Positions 18,945 to 28,821 of a DNA stretch of 64,000 nucleotides are shown in pieces. This stretch comes from Aromatoleum tolulyticum (lineage in GTDB: Bacteria > Pseudomonadota > Gammaproteobacteria > Burkholderiales > Rhodocyclaceae). The notes beneath the pieces were generated by a model. That model ran no database searches. It had not been told where the DNA came from and saw only the letters and a program-made list of their open reading frames with translations. Positions within the stretch are counted from its first letter, which is position 1, and the number at the start of each line of letters is the position of its first letter. A program made the translations under genes and the position numbers. Location of the stretch: contig NZ_FTMD01000016.1 of assembly GCF_900156155.1 (NCBI RefSeq), positions 42,559 to 106,558 on the forward strand, written 5' to 3'.

Positions 18945-19679
18945 TCACTCCCAGCTCACCTGTGCGGCGAACAGGTAGCCGGCGCCATAGACCGTCTTGA
19001 TCATCTTGGGGCTGTGCGGGTCGTCGCCGAGCTTGCGGCGCAGGCGCGAGATGCGCACGTCGATGCTGCGGTCGAACGGGTCGACGTCGCGCTCGCCGAG
19101 CAGCTGCTCGCGGCTGAGGATCTTGTTCGGGCGTCGCACCAGCGTCAGCAGCAGGGCGGCTTCGGCCGACGACAGGGCGGTTTCGCTGCCGTCCGCGTGC
19201 ACCAGCGAGTGGCGTCCGGTGTCGAAGCGCCAGTCGCCGAAGCGGGCGACGGTGCGTTCGGCGGGCGCCTCGGCGCCGGCCTCGGGCGTGGCCGAGCGCG
19301 CGTAGCGGCGCAGGATGGAACGCACGCGGGCGACCAGCTCGCGCGGTTCGAAGGGCTTGACGATGTAGTCGTCGGCGCCGAGTTCGAGGCCCAGCACTCG
19401 GTCGGTGACGTCGTTGCGGCCGGTGAGGATCAGCACCGCGCAGGGGCTGCCGTCCTGCAGTTCGCGCACCACCTGCATGCCGTCCATGTCGGGCAGGCCG
19501 AGGTCGACGATCACGAGATCGGGCGAGGTCTGATGCGCACGCGCGAGCAGGTCGCGTCCGGTGCGCAGGTGTTCGCTGCGGAAGCCGTAGCCCGACAGCG
19601 CGCTGCAGATGATGCGCGCGATGTCGGGCTCGTCTTCCAGCACGAGGATCAGCGGCGACGAAGTCTCTTGTCCGGTCAT
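18945..19679 (-). CDS. OmpR/PhoB-family response regulator
   Basis: A 244-residue regulator. The receiver domain (about 10-122) has the acidic pair EDE, the phosphoacceptor Asp in LVIVDLGLPD, and KPF. The winged-helix DNA-binding domain (about 145-240) ends VYGAGYLF, typical of the OmpR class. Its start overlaps the stop of the hybrid kinase gene by four bases (ATGA), so the pair is translationally coupled. Targets are unknown. Confidence 0.93.
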   Translation of the reverse strand: MTGQETSSPLILVLEDEPDIARIICSALSGYGFRSEHLRTGRDLLARAHQTSPDLVIVDLGLPDMDGMQVVRELQDGSPCAVLILTGRNDVTDRVLGLELGADDYIVKPFEPRELVARVRSILRRYARSATPEAGAEAPAERTVARFGDWRFDTGRHSLVHADGSETALSSAEAALLLTLVRRPNKILSREQLLGERDVDPFDRSIDVRISRLRRKLGDDPHSPKMIKTVYGAGYLFAAQVSWE

Positions 19680-21784
19680 CGGTCGGGGGCTTCCTCTCTC
19701 TGGACGGCTGCGGTTCCTGGGTGTTCGAGCAACTCGTCGAGCGCGGCGGCGAGCGTAGCCTGGTCGAAGGGCTTGCGCAGCACGGGCACGTCGAGCTCGG
19801 CGGTGCCGGCGAGGGCGTTGTCGCTCGCGTAACCGGTAATCATGAGGATGGGCATGTCGGGACGCAAGGCGCGCGTGCGCGTGACGAGTTCGCGCCCGCC
19901 GATGCCGCCGGGCATGATGGTGTCGGTGACGAGGATCGCGATGTCGGATACGGCTTCGAGCAGCAGCCACGCTTCGACGCCATCGGCCGCCTCGATCACG
20001 GTGTAGCCCAGCGCGGTGAGCTGCAGGCGGATGACGCGCCGCACCTCGGGTTCGTCCTCGACCAGCAGGACCGGGCCGGACACGCTGCGCCCCGCGCTCA
20101 CGAGCGGGGCCGTACCGCTCTCGGCGACCGCCGCGGGGGCTTCCGCACGCGGCAGCACGAAGGTGACCGTCGTGCCCTTGCCGGGCGTGCTGCGGATGCG
20201 GATGTTGCCGCCGGACTGGCGCACGAAGCCATACACCATCGCCAGGCCGAGTCCGCTGCCGCGCCCGAAAGGCTTGGTCGTGAAGAAGGGCTCGAAGAGG
20301 CGCGGCAGCAGTTCCGGGGCGATGCCGCTGCCGGTGTCGGTGACGTCGATCTGCACGTAATCGCCCGGCGGCAGCTCGGCCAGCGCGGCCGGCCCTTCGT
20401 CGAGGTGGCGCTCGCCGATCGCGATCGTCAGGTCGCCGCCGTCGGGCATCGCGTCGCGCGCGTTGAGCGCGAGGTTGAGCAGCGCGTTCTCGAGCTGGTG
20501 GGCGTCGACGAAGGCGTGCAGCGGCGCCGGAGGCGCCTGCGTGTGCAGGCGTACGTTCTCGGTCAGCGAGCGTGCGAGCAGCTGCGCCATGTCCTGCACC
20601 AGCGCCCCGACCTCGACCGCGCGCGGCTCCAGCGCCTGGCCGCGCGAGAAGGTGAGCAGGCGCTTGATGAGTTCCGCACCGCGGCGTGCGGCGTGCAACG
20701 CCGGGTCGAGATGTTCGCCGTGCGTGCCCGGCGGCATCTGCGACTGCAGCGCAGCCAGGTTGCCGATGATGATCGTCAGCAGGTTGTTGAAGTCGTGCGC
20801 GAGGCCGCCGGTGAGCTGGCCCACCGCTTCCATTTTCTGCGCCTGGATCAGCGCGGCCTGGCTCGCCTTCTGCTCGGTGATGTCGGTCGACAGCACGAAA
20901 TAGCCAAGCACTTCGCCCTGCGCGGACATCTCCGGCACGATCACGCTGCGCGCATGCACCGTCCGGCCGTTGGCGAGCTTGCGGGCGTACTCGTAGCTCA
21001 CGCGTTCGCCGCGGTCCACGACCGCGAGCCTCTGCCGGACGACCGGATAGAGCTCGGGGCCGAACACGCTTTCGATGGTGCGCCCGACGATCGCCTCCTT
21101 GCTCAGCCCGAACCACTCCGCGTAGCCGCGATTCGCGAACTGGTAGATCTCGTTGCGGTCGACGTAGGCGATCAGCGCGGGAATCGAGTCGATGATGGTC
21201 TTGAGCTTTTCCTCGCTGTGGCGCAGCGCGCCCGCGATCTCGTCGATCTCCGCGTTGGCGTGGGCGAGGCGGGCGTTGGCGTTCTCGAGTTCCTGCGTGC
21301 GTGCCTTGACGCGGGCCTCCAGCTCGAGGTTCTGCTGGTGGATCACCTCCTCGGCGCGGCGCTGTTCGGTGATGTCGGTCCACAGCGAGACGAAGCCCAG
21401 GTTCGGGATCGGCACGCCGCGGATGGCGAGGATCTTGCCGTTGGGGCGCTTGCGCTCCGCGTAGTGCGGCAGGAAGGCGCGTGCCGCCGCCATGCGTTCG
21501 GACACCAGCTTCTCCAGTTCGCCTTCCCCGTATTCGCCACGCTCGGCGTTGAAGCGCACGAACTCCTCGAAGGGCGTGCCGACGCGCACCATGCTTTCGG
21601 GGAAGTCCAGCAGGCGCAGCATCGCCTTGTTCCAGGTCACCAGCTTCGGCGTCGCATCGAATACCGCGATCGCCTGGTCGAGCAGGTCGAGGCCCGCAAG
21701 CAGCAGGTCGTAGCGGCGCAGCTCGTGCGAGGACATGCGCGACGGCGCTTTGGCGCTCTGGGTCGGTGGCGGGGTGCGAAGCAT
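19676..21784 (-). CDS. PAS-domain hybrid sensor histidine kinase
   Basis: A 702-residue soluble hybrid kinase with no clear membrane segment. In order: a PAS domain (about 25-145), a coiled-coil linker, a second PAS (about 190-310), a HisKA domain with the phosphoacceptor His in GLAHDFNN, an ATPase domain with DTGSGI and GSGLGLAM, and a C-terminal receiver (about 570-690; LVTDTIMPG). It partners with the OmpR-type regulator with which it overlaps. The signal is unknown. A second in-frame ATG at residue 17 is an equally possible start. Confidence 0.9.
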   Translation of the reverse strand: MLRTPPPTQSAKAPSRMSSHELRRYDLLLAGLDLLDQAIAVFDATPKLVTWNKAMLRLLDFPESMVRVGTPFEEFVRFNAERGEYGEGELEKLVSERMAAARAFLPHYAERKRPNGKILAIRGVPIPNLGFVSLWTDITEQRRAEEVIHQQNLELEARVKARTQELENANARLAHANAEIDEIAGALRHSEEKLKTIIDSIPALIAYVDRNEIYQFANRGYAEWFGLSKEAIVGRTIESVFGPELYPVVRQRLAVVDRGERVSYEYARKLANGRTVHARSVIVPEMSAQGEVLGYFVLSTDITEQKASQAALIQAQKMEAVGQLTGGLAHDFNNLLTIIIGNLAALQSQMPPGTHGEHLDPALHAARRGAELIKRLLTFSRGQALEPRAVEVGALVQDMAQLLARSLTENVRLHTQAPPAPLHAFVDAHQLENALLNLALNARDAMPDGGDLTIAIGERHLDEGPAALAELPPGDYVQIDVTDTGSGIAPELLPRLFEPFFTTKPFGRGSGLGLAMVYGFVRQSGGNIRIRSTPGKGTTVTFVLPRAEAPAAVAESGTAPLVSAGRSVSGPVLLVEDEPEVRRVIRLQLTALGYTVIEAADGVEAWLLLEAVSDIAILVTDTIMPGGIGGRELVTRTRALRPDMPILMITGYASDNALAGTAELDVPVLRKPFDQATLAAALDELLEHPGTAAVQREEAPDR

Positions 21785-21842
21785 CGGGTGGTCGGTCGCT
21801 CAGGGGTGGAAGGGCGCTGGAAGGTGGCTGTGTTGCCCCATT

Positions 21843-22949
21843 CTAGTGCGACCGCGGCTTCGCCGTCGCGTCTGCGCCATGGGCATGCAGTTGCCTGCGG
21901 AAGCGCTCGGGCGACACCCCGGTCCACGCGACGCAGGCGCGATAGAAGGCCGAGGTGTCGGCGTAGCCGAGCTCCGCGGCGATCGTCGCGACCGGCAGTT
22001 GCGTCTTCGTGAGCCGCGACAGCGCGATGTCGCGCCGCAGGGCGTCCTTGATCGAGCGGAAGGTCGCCCCTTCGTCCTCGAGGCGGCGGTGCAGCGTGCG
22101 CGGCGAAAGGTGCAGGCGGGCAGCGACGTCCTCGAGCGCGAGGCTCGCCGGCAGTGCGTCGCGCAGCAGGTCGCGCACGCGCAGCACCATGTCGCGGTCG
22201 CGCCGGTACAGCATCGTGATCTTGCCCGGTGCGCCGTCGAGGAAGGCCTTGAGCGCCGCCTCGTCGCGCCGCACCGGCAGGTCGAGCAGGTTGTCGCGCA
22301 GGCGCGCGACCAGCGTGCCGGCGTCGAAGAAGGAATGTTCCGTATAGACCAGCGCGTAATCGTCGGCGTGCGCGGGGCGCGGGTAGGGGAAATGCACCGA
22401 ATCGAGCGCCAGGCCGCGGCCGACGAGCCAGCACGCCACCGCGTGGATCAGGCGCAGCAGCCATTCGAAGGCGAACACGCGCGCCGGGTCGCCGCGCCAG
22501 TCCGCGAGGCGGCGCGTCTCGGAGATGCGCAGCTCGGCGCGCTCGTCATCCGGGGCCTCGGCGCGGCGCACGCTCACCGCGAGGTCGGGCAGCACGATGC
22601 GCAGGAAGCGTGCGGCGCGGTCGAGCGCCTCGCCCAGCGTCGCGGCGCCGAGCATGCCGCGGCACAGGAACTCGAAGCTGTCCGTGCGCATCGGCCGGGC
22701 GAACAGCGCGAAGCCTTCGTCGTCGAGCGCGCGCGTGATGTCGTTGTAGAGGCGTGCGTAACGGTCGATCGGCACCCGCGTGGCGGGGTCTGCAAGGTCG
22801 ATGCCGGCCGCGGCGAGGAAGGGGGTCGGATCACGCCCGCGGCCCTGCATGCCCGCGAGCATGCCGGTCACGAAACCCATCGCCACCGTGGCGCGCTTCG
22901 GGCGAAGCGGCGCTGCGTCGGCACCGGGGGGCGGCAGGGTGGTGGGCAT
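21843..22949 (-). CDS. AraC-family transcriptional regulator
   Basis: A 368-residue regulator. The first 210 residues match the OruR/ArgR-type ligand domain (Arabinose_bd family), and the last 100 hold two helix-turn-helix motifs (LALEDVAARLHLSPRTLHR and VATIAAELGYADTSAFYRA). It diverges from icmF, with a 150-base shared gap, and is therefore a likely regulator of icmF and of branched-chain acyl-CoA metabolism. That link is inferred from position. Confidence 0.88.
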   Translation of the reverse strand: MPTTLPPPGADAAPLRPKRATVAMGFVTGMLAGMQGRGRDPTPFLAAAGIDLADPATRVPIDRYARLYNDITRALDDEGFALFARPMRTDSFEFLCRGMLGAATLGEALDRAARFLRIVLPDLAVSVRRAEAPDDERAELRISETRRLADWRGDPARVFAFEWLLRLIHAVACWLVGRGLALDSVHFPYPRPAHADDYALVYTEHSFFDAGTLVARLRDNLLDLPVRRDEAALKAFLDGAPGKITMLYRRDRDMVLRVRDLLRDALPASLALEDVAARLHLSPRTLHRRLEDEGATFRSIKDALRRDIALSRLTKTQLPVATIAAELGYADTSAFYRACVAWTGVSPERFRRQLHAHGADATAKPRSH

Positions 22950-23099
22950 GCGGAAGCGTCCTGACGGGCGATGAGCGATTGGCGGATTTTGCACGATTGT
23001 CGTCGGCACGCACAATGGCAAATGCTCCATCCGCCTTCTAACATTAAGCCCACAAACATGACCGAGCGCCGTCCGGGCGCCAACCAGAGGGAAGAAGGC

Positions 23100-26000
23100 A
23101 TGACCAATCTCAGCGAAGCCAAGAAGCTCGTCGCCTACAAGCCGCAGCACAAGGTGCGTTTCGTCACCGCCGCGGCCCTGTTCGACGGCCACGACGCGTC
23201 GATCAACATCATGCGGCGGATTCTGCAATCGACCGGCTCCGAGGTCATCCATCTGGGCCACAACCGCTCGGTCGGCGAGATCGTCAACGCGGCGCTGCAG
23301 GAAGACGTGCAGGGCATCGCGATCACCTCCTACCAGGGCGGCCACGTCGAGTTCTTCAAGTACATGATCGACCTGCTGAAGGCCAACGGCGGCGAGAACA
23401 TCAAGGTCTTCGGCGGCGGCGGCGGCGTGATCGTGCCGTCCGAGATCAAGGAACTGCACGAGTACGGCGTCACCCGCATCTACTCGCCCGAAGACGGCGC
23501 GATGATGGGCCTGCAGGGCATGATCAACGACCTCGTCGCGAACTCGGACTTCGACCTGACCAGCGCCGCGCCCGGTTCGGCCGACGCCGTCGTGAAGGCG
23601 CTCACCACCGGCGAGCGCAAGACGCAGCTACGCAGCCTGTCGCGCATCATCACCGCGCTGGAGAACGGCGCCTACGGTGAAGACGTGAAGAAGGCGCTCG
23701 TCGAAGCCGCCGCCAAGGTGAAGACCCCGACGCTGGGCATTACCGGCACCGGCGGCGCGGGCAAGAGCTCCCTCACCGACGAGCTGGTGCGCCGTTTCCG
23801 TCTCGACCAGAACGACAAGCTGCGCGTCGGCATCGTCTCGATCGACCCGTCGCGCAAGCGCACCGGCGGCGCGCTGCTGGGCGACCGCATCCGCATGAAC
23901 GCGATCGAGCACGAGAACATCTACATGCGCTCGCTGGCGACGCGCGACACCGGCTCGGAAGTTTCCGCCGCGCTGCCCGAAGTCATCGCCGCGGCCAAGC
24001 TTGCGGGCTTCGACCTCGTCATCGTCGAGACCTCCGGCATCGGCCAGGGCAACGCCGCGATCGTGCCCTACGTCGACCTGTCGCTGTACGTGATGACCCC
24101 CGAGTTCGGCGCCGCGAGCCAGCTCGAGAAGATCGACATGCTCGACTTCGCCGACTTCGTCGCGATCAACAAGTTCGACCGCAAGGGCGCCGAGGACGCG
24201 CTGCGCGACGTGCGCAAGCAGTACCAGCGCAACCGCGAGCTGTTCTCCACCCCGACCGACGAAATGCCGGTGTTCGGCACGATGGCCGCGCGTTTCAACG
24301 ACGACGGCATCACCGCGCTGTACCAGGCGATGTTCCCGCGCCTGGTCGAGAAGGGCCTGAAAGCCAAGCCCGGCAGCTTGCCCAAGGTCACGATCAAGGC
24401 CTCGAGCCGCGGCCGCGCGATCGTCCCTGCCGAGCGCGTGCGCTACCTCGCCGAGATCGCCGACAGCGTGCGCGACTACCACAAGCACGTCCAGCAGCAG
24501 GCCCGCGTCGCGCGCGAGCGCCAGTCGCTGAAGATCGCCAAGGCGCTGTTCGAGCAGTGCGGCAAGGAGGCGGGTTCGTTTGCCGAGATGATCGACTGGA
24601 AGGACGGCGAGCTGACGCCGGCCGCGAAGAAGCTCCTCGACATGTGGCCGCGGACCAAGGAGCTGTACGCCGCCGACGAATACGTCGTGAAGATCCGCGA
24701 CAAGGAGATCCGCACCAAGCTGACCTCGGATTCGCTCTCCGGCACCAAGATCCGCAAGGTCTCGCTGCCGAACTTCGACGACGACGGCGAATCGCTGAAA
24801 TTCCTGATGAAGGAGAACGTTCCCGGCTCCTTCCCCTACACCGCCGGCGTGTTCGCGTTCAAGCGCGAGGGCGAGGATCCCACCCGCATGTTTGCCGGCG
24901 AAGGCGACGCCTTCCGCACCAACCGCCGCTTCAAGCGCGTGTCCGAAGGCATGCCCGCCCACCGCCTGTCGACCGCGTTCGACTCGGTGACGCTGTACGG
25001 CTGCGACCCCGATCCGCGTCCGGACATCTACGGCAAGATCGGCAACTCCGGCGTCTCGATCGCGACGCTCGACGACATGAAGGTGCTGTACGACGGCTTC
25101 GACCTGTGCGCGCCGACGACCTCGGTGTCGATGACGATCAACGGCCCGGCGCCGATCATCCTCGCGTGCTTCTTCAACACCGCGGTGGACCAGCAGGTCG
25201 CCAAGTTCCGCGCCGACAACGGCCGCGAGCCGACCGCCGACGAGTACCAGAAGATCAAGGAATGGACGCTGTCCTCGGTGCGCGGCACCGTGCAGGCCGA
25301 CATCCTGAAGGAAGACCAGGGCCAGAACACCTGCATCTTCTCGACCGAATTCGCGCTGAAGATGATGGGCGACATCCAGGAATACTTCGTCCATCACAAG
25401 GTGCAGAACTTCTACTCGGTATCGATCTCCGGCTACCACATCGCCGAGGCCGGCGCGAACCCGATCTCGCAGCTCGCCTTCACGCTGTCGAACGGCTTCA
25501 CCTACGTCGAGTCGTATCTCGCGCGCGGCATGCACATCGACGACTTCGCCCCGAACCTGTCCTTCTTCTTCTCCAACGGCATGGACCCCGAGTATTCGGT
25601 GATCGGCCGCGTCGCGCGCCGCATCTGGGCGGTGGCGATGAAGAACAAGTACGGCGCGAACGAGCGCAGCCAGAAGCTGAAGTACCACGTGCAGACTTCC
25701 GGGCGCTCGCTGCATGCGCAGGAGATGGACTTCAACGATATTCGTACTACTTTGCAGGCGCTGATCGCGATCTACGACAACTGCAACTCGCTGCACACCA
25801 ACGCCTACGACGAGGCGATCACGACGCCGACCGAGGAATCGGTGCGCCGCGCGATGGCGATCCAGCTGATCATCAACCGCGAATGGGGCCTGGCGAAGAA
25901 CGAGAACCCGAACCAGGGCGCCTTCATCATCGACGAACTCACCGATCTCGTCGAGGAAGCGGTGCTCAAGGAATTCGAGGCCATCGCCTCGCGCGGCGGC

Positions 26001-26378
26001 GTGCTCGGTGCGATGGAGACCGGTTACCAGCGCGGCAAGATCCAGGAGGAGTCGCTCTACTACGAGCACAAGAAGCACGACGGCTCCTACCCGATCATCG
26101 GCGTGAACACCTTCCTCAACCCGAAGGGCCAGGCGCAGCAGGAAATCGAGCTCGCCCGCTCGACCGAGGAAGAAAAGCAGGGCCAGCTCAAGCGTCTCGC
26201 GGACTTCCACGCCCGCAACAAGACCGAGGCGCCGAAGTGGCAGGCCAAGCTGCGCCAGACCGTGATCGAGAACGGCAACGTGTTCGAAGTGCTGGTCGAC
26301 GCCGTGCGCTACTGCTCGCTCGGCCAGATCACCAGCGCGCTGTACGAGGTCGGCGGCCAGTATCGCCGCAGCATGTAA
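23100..26378 (+). CDS. icmF: IcmF, isobutyryl-CoA mutase fused to its G-protein chaperone
   Basis: IcmF is an adenosylcobalamin enzyme that interconverts isobutyryl-CoA and n-butyryl-CoA; some members also act on isovaleryl/pivalyl-CoA. The 1092-residue product has the family length and order: B12-binding domain (10-150; H31 in FDGHDAS is the lower cobalt ligand), a MeaB-like GTPase with Walker [10 protein letters not shown] (216-224), and the TIM-barrel mutase domain to the end. The start at 23100 follows GAAGAAGG; an upstream ATG at 23058 is less likely. The last 38 codons are duplicated downstream of a toxin-antitoxin-like module. Confidence 0.96.
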   Translation: MTNLSEAKKLVAYKPQHKVRFVTAAALFDGHDASINIMRRILQSTGSEVIHLGHNRSVGEIVNAALQEDVQGIAITSYQGGHVEFFKYMIDLLKANGGENIKVFGGGGGVIVPSEIKELHEYGVTRIYSPEDGAMMGLQGMINDLVANSDFDLTSAAPGSADAVVKALTTGERKTQLRSLSRIITALENGAYGEDVKKALVEAAAKVKTPTLGITGTGGAGKSSLTDELVRRFRLDQNDKLRVGIVSIDPSRKRTGGALLGDRIRMNAIEHENIYMRSLATRDTGSEVSAALPEVIAAAKLAGFDLVIVETSGIGQGNAAIVPYVDLSLYVMTPEFGAASQLEKIDMLDFADFVAINKFDRKGAEDALRDVRKQYQRNRELFSTPTDEMPVFGTMAARFNDDGITALYQAMFPRLVEKGLKAKPGSLPKVTIKASSRGRAIVPAERVRYLAEIADSVRDYHKHVQQQARVARERQSLKIAKALFEQCGKEAGSFAEMIDWKDGELTPAAKKLLDMWPRTKELYAADEYVVKIRDKEIRTKLTSDSLSGTKIRKVSLPNFDDDGESLKFLMKENVPGSFPYTAGVFAFKREGEDPTRMFAGEGDAFRTNRRFKRVSEGMPAHRLSTAFDSVTLYGCDPDPRPDIYGKIGNSGVSIATLDDMKVLYDGFDLCAPTTSVSMTINGPAPIILACFFNTAVDQQVAKFRADNGREPTADEYQKIKEWTLSSVRGTVQADILKEDQGQNTCIFSTEFALKMMGDIQEYFVHHKVQNFYSVSISGYHIAEAGANPISQLAFTLSNGFTYVESYLARGMHIDDFAPNLSFFFSNGMDPEYSVIGRVARRIWAVAMKNKYGANERSQKLKYHVQTSGRSLHAQEMDFNDIRTTLQALIAIYDNCNSLHTNAYDEAITTPTEESVRRAMAIQLIINREWGLAKNENPNQGAFIIDELTDLVEEAVLKEFEAIASRGGVLGAMETGYQRGKIQEESLYYEHKKHDGSYPIIGVNTFLNPKGQAQQEIELARSTEEEKQGQLKRLADFHARNKTEAPKWQAKLRQTVIENGNVFEVLVDAVRYCSLGQITSALYEVGGQYRRSM
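26263..26378 (+). repeat. First copy of the 116-bp direct repeat (3' end of icmF)
   Basis: These are the last 38 codons of icmF plus the stop. The same 116 bases recur at 27131-27246 with three substitutions. The pair brackets the small toxin-antitoxin-like module. Both copies are followed by a similar GGCGCC-TGCG-GGCGCC hairpin, so the duplicated unit includes the terminator. Confidence 0.95.
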
Positions 26379-26401
26379 GACGCGCTTGCCGCTTCGGCAG
26401 C

Positions 26402-26433
26402 AGCAAAACGGCGCCTGCGGGCGCCGTTTTGCT
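26402..26433. terminator. Bidirectional-looking Rho-independent terminator after icmF
   Basis: A 14-bp perfect stem (AGCAAAACGGCGCC at 26402-26415 and GGCGCCGTTTTGCT at 26420-26433) with a TGCG loop. The A and T tracts inside the stem give a U-run in both directions. It lies 24 bases behind the icmF stop. Confidence 0.9.
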
Positions 26434-26494
26434 GCCCGGTTGCGGCGAAACCCCAAGCCTGACTACACTAGGTACAGAACCGTCGGAGATCGCC

Positions 26495-26719
26495 ATGGGG
26501 CACATCGAACTGATTCACAAGCTTGAATCCTTACCGTGTGCGCAGCGCACCGCTGTGATGCAACTCGTCGATGCCCTGTTCGCCGAGCGACACCATGACG
26601 CCAGCCAACTCGATGCGGCGATCGCGGCGGCGCGCGGATCGTGGCCGAAAACGATGAGTGCCGACGAGATCGACGCCGAAGTGGAGGCAATGCGCGACGA
26701 ATGGGACGAACGCCGCTGA
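26495..26719 (+). CDS. Antitoxin-like small protein of a PIN toxin pair
   Basis: A 74-residue acidic protein: a helical N-terminal half (IELIHKLESL) and a C-terminal tail rich in Asp, Glu and Trp (SADEIDAEVEAMRDEWDERR). Tails like this wrap VapC-type toxins. The stop overlaps the toxin start (TGATG), as usual in such pairs. A GGAGAT site precedes the ATG. It sits between the two icmF 3'-end copies. The exact antitoxin family is not certain. Confidence 0.72.
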   Translation: MGHIELIHKLESLPCAQRTAVMQLVDALFAERHHDASQLDAAIAAARGSWPKTMSADEIDAEVEAMRDEWDERR

Positions 26720-27101
26720 TGCCGTGCGTTGTCGATACGAATCTGCTGATTTACTTTCTGGCGGGCGCCTCGATGCGCCAGTTCTTCAGCGCATTGAGCA
26801 TGCATTGCGGGAGCAGGCCAGAATCTCGGTGATCACCCGCATGGAGGTGCTGGGATGGCGTGGCCATACCGACGAGAGCCGCGCCCGCGCCCGCTTTCTG
26901 CTGGATCAGCTCGACGAGATTGCCCTGACCTCGGTTGTGGTCGAGCGCGTAATCGAGATGCGCTCGACCATCGCCATCAAGTTGCCGGACGCGATCATCG
27001 CCGCCAGTGCGCTGATTGAGGGCTTGCCTTTGATGACCCGTAATATCCGTGACTTCAAGGCGGTAGCTGGTCTGCAACTGATCGACCCGTTTTTCGTCTG
27101 A
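26719..27101 (+). pseudogene. Frameshifted VapC-like PIN-domain toxin
   Basis: The reading frame starts MPCVVDTNLLIYFLAG, a typical PIN N-terminus with the first catalytic Asp. It then runs out of homology and stops at 26832. From about 26765 the PIN homology continues in the neighbouring frame (RLDAPVLQRIEHAL..., ITRMEVLGW, KLPDAIIAA, TRNIRDF) to the stop at 27101. A single lost base near 26760-26770 explains this. The acidic PIN residues are all present across the two frames. It is probably an inactivated toxin; a sequence error or programmed -1 shift cannot be excluded, though no clear slippery heptamer is seen. Confidence 0.8.
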
Positions 27102-27130
27102 AGCGGGACTGCCCTTCGATGGCGAGGCAA

Positions 27131-27246
27131 TGATCGCGAACGGCAACGTGTTCGAGGTGCTGGTCGACGCCGTGCGCTACTGCTCGCTCGGTCAGATCAC
27201 CAGCGCGCTGTACGAGGTCGGCGGCCAGTATCGCCGCAGCATGTAA
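27131..27246 (+). repeat. Second copy of the icmF 3' end (116-bp direct repeat)
   Basis: An almost exact copy of 26263-26378. It differs at three positions: two silent third-base changes and one E-to-A change. An ATG formed at its left edge (27130) could give a 38-residue peptide ending GGQYRRSM, but no ribosome site supports translation. It is best read as a remnant left by the insertion or duplication that placed the toxin-antitoxin-like module here. Confidence 0.93.
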
Positions 27247-27273
27247 GCGGACAGCACTCCGGCATCACGAAAG

Positions 27274-27299
27274 ACGGCGCCTGCGGGCGCCGTTTTTTT
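27274..27299 (+). terminator. Rho-independent terminator after the icmF repeat
   Basis: An 8-bp stem ACGGCGCC (27274-27281) and GGCGCCGT (27286-27293) with a TGCG loop is followed by a run of T to 27299. It shares its core with the hairpin behind icmF proper. Confidence 0.9.
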
Positions 27300-27388
27300 G
27301 CCCGCAGCGCCGGATGGCGCGCGAGGCGCACCATGTTGGGGCGAAGATTAATGAGAATTTAAAAAATCGTTGATCGAATGCCCAATGG

Positions 27389-27436
27389 TGGTGCATAAAT
27401 GCGGGCGAACTATCGCCGACTCGTCTGAATGCACCA
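27389..27436. promoter_or_regulatory. Inverted repeat upstream of gdhA
   Basis: TGGTGCAT (27389-27396) and ATGCACCA (27429-27436) form an exact 8-bp inverted repeat with a 32-base spacer, ending 14 bases before the gdhA ATG. It could be an operator or a leader hairpin that covers the ribosome site. An A-rich stretch just upstream (27355-27367) may belong to the promoter. Confidence 0.4.
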
Positions 27437-27450
27437 TTTGAGGGAATCCG

Positions 27451-28794
27451 ATGAAATACCAGTCGCTCGAGAACTTTCTGGAACACGTCGCGGCACGCAA
27501 CCCGGGGCAACCCGAATTCCTGCAGGCCGTCACCGAGGTGATCGAAAGCCTGTGGCCCTTCATCTCCAGTCATCCGAAGTATGCGGAACAGGGGCTCCTC
27601 GATCGCCTGGTCGAGCCCGAACGCGTGATCATGTTCCGCGTCTCCTGGGTCGATGACCACGGCGACGTGCAGGTCAACCGCGGCTATCGCATCCAGCACA
27701 GCTCGGCGATCGGCCCGTTCAAGGGCGGCATCCGCTTCCACCCCTCGGTGAACCTCTCCATCCTCAAGTTCCTCGCCTTCGAGCAGACCTTCAAGAACGC
27801 GCTCACGACGCTGCCGATGGGCGGCGGCAAGGGCGGCTCGGACTTCGATCCGAAGGGCAAGAGCCCGGCCGAGGTGATGCGCTTCTGCCAGGCCTTCGTC
27901 AGCGAGCTGTTCCGTCATGTGGGCTCCGACACCGACGTGCCGGCGGGCGACATCGGCGTGGGCGGCCGTGAGGTCGGCTTCATGGCGGGCATGATGAAGA
28001 AGCTGTCGAACCGCGCCGACTGCGTGTTCACCGGCAAGGGGCTCGCCTTCGGCGGCTCGCTGATCCGCCCCGAGGCGACCGGCTACGGCACCGTGTATTT
28101 CGCCGAGGAGATGCTCAAGCGCAAGGACATGTCCTTCGACGGCCTGCGCGTGAGTGTGTCCGGCTCGGGCAATGTCGCGCAGTACGCGGTCGAAAAGGCG
28201 ATGGCGCTCGGCGCGAAGGTCGTCACGGTGTCCGATTCGAGCGGCACGGTGATTGACGAGGACGGCTTCACGACCGAGAAGCTCGCCGAGCTGATGGAAG
28301 TGAAGAACCACCTCTACGGCCGCGTCAGCGACTACGCGCAGCGCGTGAAGGCCAACTTCCTGCCCGACGTGTCGCCGTGGCACGTGCCGGTCGATGTCGC
28401 GCTGCCGTGCGCGACGCAGAACGAGCTCGAGGGCGAGGATGCGCGCAAGCTGGTCAAGAACGGCGTCAAGTGCGTCGCCGAAGGCGCCAACATGCCCTCG
28501 ACGGCGGAGGCGGTGCGCGTGTTCGAGGACGTCGGAGTACTGTACGCGCCGGGCAAGGCCAGCAACGCGGGCGGGGTCGCGACTTCGGGTCTGGAGATGA
28601 GCCAGAACGCGATGCGCCTGTCGTGGCCGCGCGAGGAGGTCGATGCGCGCCTGCTCGGCATCATGCACAGCATCCACGATGCCTGCGTGCAGCACGGCCG
28701 CCGTCCGGACGGCACGGTCAGCTATGTGGATGGCGCGAACGTCGCCGGTTTCGTGAAGGTGGCGGACGCGATGCTGGCGCAGGGCGTGATCTGA
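27451..28794 (+). CDS. gdhA: Glutamate dehydrogenase (GdhA, NADP-type)
   Basis: GdhA makes glutamate from 2-oxoglutarate and ammonium. The 447-residue product is the length of the hexameric bacterial NADP-linked enzyme. It has the substrate region PFKGGIRFHPSV, the active-site lysine segment PMGGGKGGSDFDPKGKS, and the SGSGNVAQ nucleotide loop. In a diazotroph it would assimilate fixed ammonium when supply is high; no glnA is in this window. It is a single-gene unit between the terminator at 27274 and the convergent GGDEF-EAL gene. Confidence 0.96.
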   Translation: MKYQSLENFLEHVAARNPGQPEFLQAVTEVIESLWPFISSHPKYAEQGLLDRLVEPERVIMFRVSWVDDHGDVQVNRGYRIQHSSAIGPFKGGIRFHPSVNLSILKFLAFEQTFKNALTTLPMGGGKGGSDFDPKGKSPAEVMRFCQAFVSELFRHVGSDTDVPAGDIGVGGREVGFMAGMMKKLSNRADCVFTGKGLAFGGSLIRPEATGYGTVYFAEEMLKRKDMSFDGLRVSVSGSGNVAQYAVEKAMALGAKVVTVSDSSGTVIDEDGFTTEKLAELMEVKNHLYGRVSDYAQRVKANFLPDVSPWHVPVDVALPCATQNELEGEDARKLVKNGVKCVAEGANMPSTAEAVRVFEDVGVLYAPGKASNAGGVATSGLEMSQNAMRLSWPREEVDARLLGIMHSIHDACVQHGRRPDGTVSYVDGANVAGFVKVADAMLAQGVI

Positions 28795-28821
28795 CGTCCG
28801 CGCACGGGCGGGGCGGGGCGC

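Noticed and set aside
24557..26719. 720-codon frame running through icmF into the antitoxin gene
   Set aside because: Only the last 74 codons from 26495 have a start, a ribosome site and sensible composition. The rest is a frame shadow of icmF.
26719..26832. Programmed -1 frameshifting in the PIN toxin
   Set aside because: No X-XXY-YYZ slippery heptamer or downstream hairpin stands out at 26755-26775, so a plain mutation is preferred.
27130..27246. 38-codon peptide gene in the second icmF repeat
   Set aside because: The ATG arises by chance at the repeat edge, no ribosome site is seen, and the peptide equals the IcmF C-terminus. It is treated as a duplication remnant.
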